Assembly: GCA_030426005.1 (NCBI GenBank)
Contig: JAUHZM010000087.1
Span: 1-10,373, forward strand
Direction of reading: 5' to 3'
Source: Gammaproteobacteria bacterium
Lineage (GTDB): Bacteria; Pseudomonadota; Gammaproteobacteria; Arenicellales; Arenicellaceae
DNA length: 10,373 nucleotides
Part shown: positions 6,819 to 10,373 of the stretch, one piece after another
Numbering within the stretch: the first letter of the stretch is position 1
Layout: each line of letters starts with the position of its first letter
Made by a program: the position numbers and the translations under genes
Notes under the pieces: model-generated
The model's database searches: none
The model's input: only the letters and a program-made list of their open reading frames with translations
Told to the model about the DNA's origin: nothing

Positions 6819-6847
6819 ATTATCCATATGGTTAATTAACATTACAA
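6819..6847 (-). promoter_or_regulatory. Predicted sigma70 promoter of the TonB-dependent receptor gene
   Basis: On the minus strand the -35 box is TTGTAA (plus 6842-6847; 4/6), followed by a 17-bp spacer and a -10 box GATAAT (plus 6819-6824; 5/6). The start of transcription would be near 6812, giving a leader of about 35 nt. The -10 box overlaps the palindrome at 6820-6835. Confidence 0.6.
6820..6835. promoter_or_regulatory. Palindromic operator candidate, copy 2
   Basis: TTATCCATATGGTTAA is near-palindromic (TTA.CCATATGG.TAA). Read towards the receptor gene it is TTAACCATATGGATAA, matching copy 1 (492-507, read towards GH3) at 13 of 16 positions. The next five bases (TGAAA) are identical as well, so 18 of 21 positions agree in the same orientation relative to the gene. 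It overlaps the predicted -10 box, which fits a repressor site. Confidence 0.6.
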
Positions 6848-6928
6848 GCCCCTAAAAGTTGGTTTAAGACTCGAAATAACAAGAAAATCGCTTAAATCGA
6901 ATCCAAAAGCGTAAGAATTGCATCAAAT

Positions 6929-6954
6929 CATCAAGATGAGGTCGCATCTTGTTG
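6929..6954. repeat. Inverted repeat upstream of the DUF4386-type gene
   Basis: CATCAAGATG (6929-6938) and CATCTTGTTG (6945-6954) pair at 9 of 10 positions, with a perfect core CAAGATG/CATCTTG around a 6-bp centre. It lies about 62 bp before the start at 7016. It could be an operator for that gene or part of its leader. No clear sigma70 promoter for the gene was recognised around it. Confidence 0.45.
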
Positions 6955-7015
6955 CTCGTGTCACCAGCCCCCTGAGACACACTTAATACAGACAATAGAA
7001 AATCAGGAGATTTAT

Positions 7016-7723
7016 ATGCCGCACCAAGCTTTCAATCCACAGCCACTTAGCCGCCAGATAGGCTGGTCGATGATATTGTTGATCGTAATAGGAATCGCAA
7101 GCGCGCTCTTTATCACGCCAGGCATCGATGTGAATCTCAGCGCGGACATCGCGCAGACCGCGGAAAATATGCTGTCCGCGGAACATAGACTGCACGCAAC
7201 CGCCTATCTATCCGTTCTACAGATCCTGCTGGAACTGTTTATCGCAATCGGTTTCTTCCTGATCTTACGTGACCATGGCCTGATGCTTGCTTCGTGGAGC
7301 TTGGCGCTTGCTGTTATCACCAGTGTCATTGCCTCACTGGGCGCAATTTATGCATTGAACTCCGCACTCATCGCCAGCAACTCCGCATTTGATGTGATCG
7401 GCAATGGTAGTCAGCGCCCGTTATTAATCAGCCTACAGGTGACCTCGGATTACACATCCTTCCATTTAGGGCTCATTCTTGGGAGTATTTCTAAAGCTGG
7501 GGTATTCTGGCTTTTCTTGCGTTCAGGCTTGATACCAAAACTACTGTCGGCATGGGGCGTCTTCGCATCCTTGTTCGTGGTACTGGCATTGATCGGTCGC
7601 GATTTTGTACCAGTCTTAGGTCACGCTACCGTCACCGGCGCATTCATGGCCTGCAATCTGCTGGCGATTGTGGCTCTCGCTCTAATGCTCGGTATTCGCG
7701 GCGTGCGCACGCCAGTTAATTAA
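7016..7723 (+). CDS. DUF4386-type integral membrane protein, function unknown
   Basis: The 235-residue inner-membrane protein has about six hydrophobic helices (about 15-35, 62-84, 90-117, 147-168, 174-194 and 204-226). The N-terminal arrangement resembles the DUF4386 family: a short polar start with SRQIGW, helix 1, then a soluble stretch at about 36-60 with a NMLSAEHR element. So does the helix pair ending LFLRSGLIPKLLSAWGVF (about 166-183). No catalytic or metal-binding motif is apparent. The start at 7016 is fixed by AGGAGA five bases upstream (7005-7010). The gene is divergent from the receptor gene and convergent with the cation exporter, with only 8 bp between the two stop codons and no room for a hairpin there. 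No function can be assigned, and there is no evident link to the glycan genes. Confidence 0.8.
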   Translation: MPHQAFNPQPLSRQIGWSMILLIVIGIASALFITPGIDVNLSADIAQTAENMLSAEHRLHATAYLSVLQILLELFIAIGFFLILRDHGLMLASWSLALAVITSVIASLGAIYALNSALIASNSAFDVIGNGSQRPLLISLQVTSDYTSFHLGLILGSISKAGVFWLFLRSGLIPKLLSAWGVFASLFVVLALIGRDFVPVLGHATVTGAFMACNLLAIVALALMLGIRGVRTPVN

Positions 7724-7731
7724 CGTCGTGT

Positions 7732-8568
7732 TCACTCACTAGGTTCAACATGAACCACAACGTCGTGAATATCAAACTGTCGCCTCAATAAGGATTCGAT
7801 TTCCTCGGTAACTTGATGCGCGTTCACCGTCGGCATAGTGGGGTCGACGGAGATAATGACGTCGGCGTAATTGCCATCCTTGGTATTCCGCGCCCGCACC
7901 TGACGAACATGGTCGACTTGAACAACTTTTTCGATTTCCGCTGCTAACTCGTCTGGCGCGTGTGCTGAGGCATCGACCAGGATCGGGATGGCGCGCAACA
8001 ACAAACGAAACGCGAGTATCAGTATCACAATCGCCACAACAATCGCCATCAAGGTATCAACCCAATAGAAGCCCATTGCAGCAAACTGCCAACCGCCAAT
8101 CACCGCGATGGTGGTCAGTACATCGCTCAAAGTGTGTTTGGCATCCGCTTGAAGCAGGTCAGAATCGAGTCGGCGTGCCCAGTAGTGCTCCCAGGCGGTT
8201 AAGCCAATGTTGCAAGCTAGTGCGACCAGCAATACCACTATACCGATGCCGCTCTGCGCGACGGGTTCGCCATAATTTCGAATCGCATTAGACACTAGCT
8301 CGACGGCCACTACTGCGAGCAGTACTGCCAGACTAAACACCGCCAAATGCTCAAATTTTCGATGTCCATAATGATGCCCTGCATCGTTCGGTTGCTCAGA
8401 CAAGCGAATAGCAATCAATGCAATACCATTATTCGCCAGATCAGTCAGCGAGTGCAGCGCATCACTGATAATGGCGCTTGAGTTAGTAATCAGACCGACG
8501 GTGAGCTTAATCGCCATCAAGACGATATCTGTCAGGGCTTCAATAACTAGGACTGTTTTAACGTTCAT
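7732..8568 (-). CDS. Cation diffusion facilitator (CDF), probable Zn2+/H+ antiporter
   Basis: This 278-residue inner-membrane protein exports divalent metal from the cytoplasm in exchange for protons. Six helices span about residues 5-195, followed by a cytoplasmic ferredoxin-like domain at about 205-278 (VRQVRARNTKDGNYADVIIS), which in this family binds metal and dimerises. The metal site is seen as H39-x-x-x-D43 in helix 2 (SDALHSLTD) and H145-x-x-x-D149 in helix 5 (ADAKHTLSDV). This HxxxD pairing is usual in zinc-selective members, as against DxxxD in manganese members. The signature HHYGHRKFEH (65-74) is also present. The ribosome site before ATG 8568-8566 is weak. The gene follows the phosphate cotransporter by 92 bp on the same strand and may be co-transcribed. 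Zn is the best guess; Co or Cd export is possible. Confidence 0.93.
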   Translation of the reverse strand: MNVKTVLVIEALTDIVLMAIKLTVGLITNSSAIISDALHSLTDLANNGIALIAIRLSEQPNDAGHHYGHRKFEHLAVFSLAVLLAVVAVELVSNAIRNYGEPVAQSGIGIVVLLVALACNIGLTAWEHYWARRLDSDLLQADAKHTLSDVLTTIAVIGGWQFAAMGFYWVDTLMAIVVAIVILILAFRLLLRAIPILVDASAHAPDELAAEIEKVVQVDHVRQVRARNTKDGNYADVIISVDPTMPTVNAHQVTEEIESLLRRQFDIHDVVVHVEPSE

Positions 8569-8660
8569 TGTTGAGACCGTTTAATTCCATCGTTCCGATT
8601 AAATCAGCTGCGTTTAATTAAGCGTCTGACATAGATCAATAACTCGCTAAAAATACAGAC
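8569..8660 (-). other. Short intergenic region between the Na/Pi cotransporter and CDF genes
   Basis: These 92 AT-rich bases hold no coding sequence, no convincing terminator and no clear promoter. A small near-palindrome, CGTTTAATTAAGCG, lies near 8610-8623. The lack of a terminator is compatible with read-through from the upstream cotransporter gene. Confidence 0.35.
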
Positions 8661-10289
8661 TTAATGCTGTGAAGTGCGTACGCGCATTGCCACCGAGTTC
8701 AACATGTAACGCGCGTAGTGATGCAACTCGTGATTCAAGTTAAACCAGGTCGACAACGGCATAAGGTCATGACCATCGTGCTGTAGTTCCTGAGTCACGA
8801 TGTCATCCGTCATTTGTTGATGTCGGCCATTTAATTCCGCGAGTTTATCCAGCTTTTCTTTCACATACTGCGGATCGTGCTCAGCGAACAGCAATGGAAT
8901 CAGGTCACCAAAAAATGCTGTCATATGTTGTTGATGAGCGGTGCTAAGAGATTGCCCGAGTCGCGTATCCGCCACCGAGTCTAAGTGTGCGATATCGTGA
9001 CGAACATCTTTAAGCGTTTTCGAAGCATAAACCAATGCGCGCGCAGTCTCCGCGATGGCAGCCACTTTTTCGCCCTGTTCGCTGTCCAGCTTTGCCAATT
9101 GAAGTTTTCGTGCGTAACGAATTAGGTCTCCTTCAAACGCCTTGAGGCTCTCGTAACGCTCTTCGAAAGTACCCACTAGGCTATTGGGTTTGAGCTGATC
9201 CTGGGTGTCGAGTTCCTTCGCTGAAAGATCTAAAGTCATAAGATTTAGACGAATCGCGTCACTTTTAAGCTGAGTTAGCGCAGCTTCAAGGCTCTCGATT
9301 GCCACGTCTGCCACTTCCACCGGCACCGCAAAAAACTGTGCACGCAGGTCTTTTTCGGTCGGCAACAGACGTTGAATCCAATGCGCATAAAACGACAGAA
9401 TTGGCAGGAACACCAGCAGCCCCAGAAAATTAAACGTGCTGTGGAATGTCACCAGCCCAAACATCGGGTCGGTGACGCCTAAGAAGCTCAACAGATCTGG
9501 TAACGCTGGCAGCAAGAATATAAACGCCAGAGAATTAACTACCAGATTAAAAAACACGTGCGCGAAGGCCAGCTGTTTCTTGATCACGGATTGCCCCAGG
9601 CTGCCGAGAATCGTGGTGCTGGTGGTGCCCAAATCAGCACCAATCACCACCGCCGCCGCATCCGTGAGTTGCACAATATCTGAGTTCAGCATCGACAAGG
9701 CAATAATCATCACCGCTGAGCTGGATTGCATCACGGCAGCCAGGAATACACCGATCAACAGATACACCCATGCGGGCAAATCTCGCCACTCAGTAATGTC
9801 GAACATCTCGGACACACCTGCCACGCTATTCTTCATGATATCGAGTCCAAATATCAACAATCCGAAAGCGAACAAAGCGGTTCCCAAACCTTTGACCTTG
9901 TCGTTCTTAAAGTAATCGAGACTGAGCGCAGCGCCGATCCCCAACATGGGCACCACCATGGCTTGCAAGTCCATTTTGAATCCAACAATCGTCACCACCC
10001 AGCCCGTGACCGTGGTGCCGACATTTGCGCCCAACACCACACCAATCCCATTGAACAAGGGCAGAATTTCAGCACTCACAAAAGCCAACACGACCAGCGA
10101 TACCATCGAACTGCTCTGCATAATCGCGGTAACGGCAACCCCAACGCCCGCAGCACTCAAGGCCGTGTTCGTTCGATTCACAATCCAGCGCTTTAAGCCC
10201 TCGCCGCCCGACAAGCGAATACCGCGCTCCAAATTCCTCATGGCGAATAAGAAGATCGTTAAACCAAATACAAATAACAGCAATGTCAC
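8661..10289 (-). CDS. Na+/phosphate cotransporter (NptA/YjbB-type) with PhoU-like C-terminal region
   Basis: The 542-residue membrane protein is predicted to move phosphate with sodium across the inner membrane. The two inverted Na/Pi repeats are plain: MQSSSMVS (57-64) with GANVGTT (87-93), and MQSSSAVM (187-194) with GADLGTT (217-223). The QSSS motifs are the substrate and Na+ binding hallmarks of the SLC34/NptA family. About eight to nine hydrophobic segments cover 1-310. Residues about 320-542 are soluble, helical and PhoU-like, as in E. coli YjbB and many bacterial homologues. The start is GTG 10289-10287, chosen because GGAGG (10296-10300) lies six bases upstream. Length is normal for this two-part form. 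It is first in a possible two-gene unit with the CDF exporter. Whether it works as importer or exporter of phosphate is open; YjbB has been linked to export. Confidence 0.93.
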   Translation of the reverse strand: MTLLLFVFGLTIFLFAMRNLERGIRLSGGEGLKRWIVNRTNTALSAAGVGVAVTAIMQSSSMVSLVVLAFVSAEILPLFNGIGVVLGANVGTTVTGWVVTIVGFKMDLQAMVVPMLGIGAALSLDYFKNDKVKGLGTALFAFGLLIFGLDIMKNSVAGVSEMFDITEWRDLPAWVYLLIGVFLAAVMQSSSAVMIIALSMLNSDIVQLTDAAAVVIGADLGTTSTTILGSLGQSVIKKQLAFAHVFFNLVVNSLAFIFLLPALPDLLSFLGVTDPMFGLVTFHSTFNFLGLLVFLPILSFYAHWIQRLLPTEKDLRAQFFAVPVEVADVAIESLEAALTQLKSDAIRLNLMTLDLSAKELDTQDQLKPNSLVGTFEERYESLKAFEGDLIRYARKLQLAKLDSEQGEKVAAIAETARALVYASKTLKDVRHDIAHLDSVADTRLGQSLSTAHQQHMTAFFGDLIPLLFAEHDPQYVKEKLDKLAELNGRHQQMTDDIVTQELQHDGHDLMPLSTWFNLNHELHHYARYMLNSVAMRVRTSQH

Positions 10290-10295
10290 TCGAAG

Positions 10296-10300
10296 CCTCC
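10296..10300 (-). promoter_or_regulatory. Ribosome binding site fixing the GTG start of the Na/Pi cotransporter gene
   Basis: GGAGG on the minus strand lies six bases before GTG 10289-10287. No in-frame ATG with a comparable site is seen before residue 17, which is already beyond the start of the first membrane helix. Confidence 0.7.
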
Positions 10301-10323
10301 GACGCTCACGTGTGGTTGCCTTG

Positions 10324-10352
10324 AGTATAGAGCCTGATTAGAGTCTAGGGAA
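10324..10352 (-). promoter_or_regulatory. Weak promoter candidate for the Na/Pi cotransporter gene
   Basis: On the minus strand TATACT (plus 10324-10329) is a 5/6 match to a -10 box, about 35 bp before the GTG start. The -35 region 17 bp upstream (TTCCCT) is poor, so an activator such as PhoB, or another promoter beyond the edge, is possible. No clear pho box was recognised. Confidence 0.3.
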
Positions 10353-10373
10353 TTGCGGTGCGTGAACTAGAAT

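Noticed and set aside
9436..9915. Plus-strand open frame of 159 codons, and overlapping ones up to 10341
   Set aside because: All are antisense to the Na/Pi cotransporter, lack ribosome sites and have composition expected of a shadow frame.
1..10373. Search for CRISPR arrays, insertion sequences, toxin-antitoxin, phage or biosynthetic systems
   Set aside because: No regularly spaced direct repeats, transposase or integrase motifs, tRNA-like ends or such gene families were seen in either strand.

Overview
The window looks like the chromosome of a Gram-negative, probably marine, gammaproteobacterium. This rests on an outer-membrane TonB-dependent receptor, secreted hydrolases with Sec signal peptides, moderate GC content and sigma70-type promoters. 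An Arenicella- or Alteromonadales-like host is a guess from protein style; there is no rRNA or marker gene to settle it.

Left part (1-6847), a glycan-scavenging neighbourhood. A type I sulfatase, cut by the left edge, runs on the minus strand and is divergent from a secreted GH3 beta-glycosidase with an inserted PA14 domain (615-3143, plus). A strong bidirectional hairpin at 3163-3196 separates the GH3 gene from a convergent secreted alpha/beta-hydrolase (3248-4225, minus). Upstream of the hydrolase, and insulated from it by a T-rich terminator (4470-4508), is a TonB-dependent receptor (4519-6777, minus). A plausible division of labour is that the receptor imports oligosaccharides, the sulfatase removes sulfate esters, the hydrolase removes acyl or feruloyl esters and the GH3 enzyme trims terminal beta-linked sugars. 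The substrate is not known from the sequence.

The most interesting signal is regulatory. A 16-bp palindrome of the form TTATCCA-nn-TGGATAA lies between the sulfatase and GH3 promoters, overlapping the GH3 -35 box (492-507). A 13/16-identical copy covers the -10 region of the receptor gene (6820-6835). This suggests a small regulon controlled by a repressor or activator encoded outside the window.

Right part (6929-10373), housekeeping membrane proteins. It holds a six-helix DUF4386-type protein of unknown function (plus strand), a zinc-type cation diffusion facilitator (minus) and a Na+/phosphate cotransporter with a PhoU-like C-terminal region (minus). The last two may form an operon with a 92-bp gap. 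I see no mobile element, CRISPR array, tRNA or rRNA, and no defence or biosynthetic system. No gene-free stretch exceeds 300 bp.
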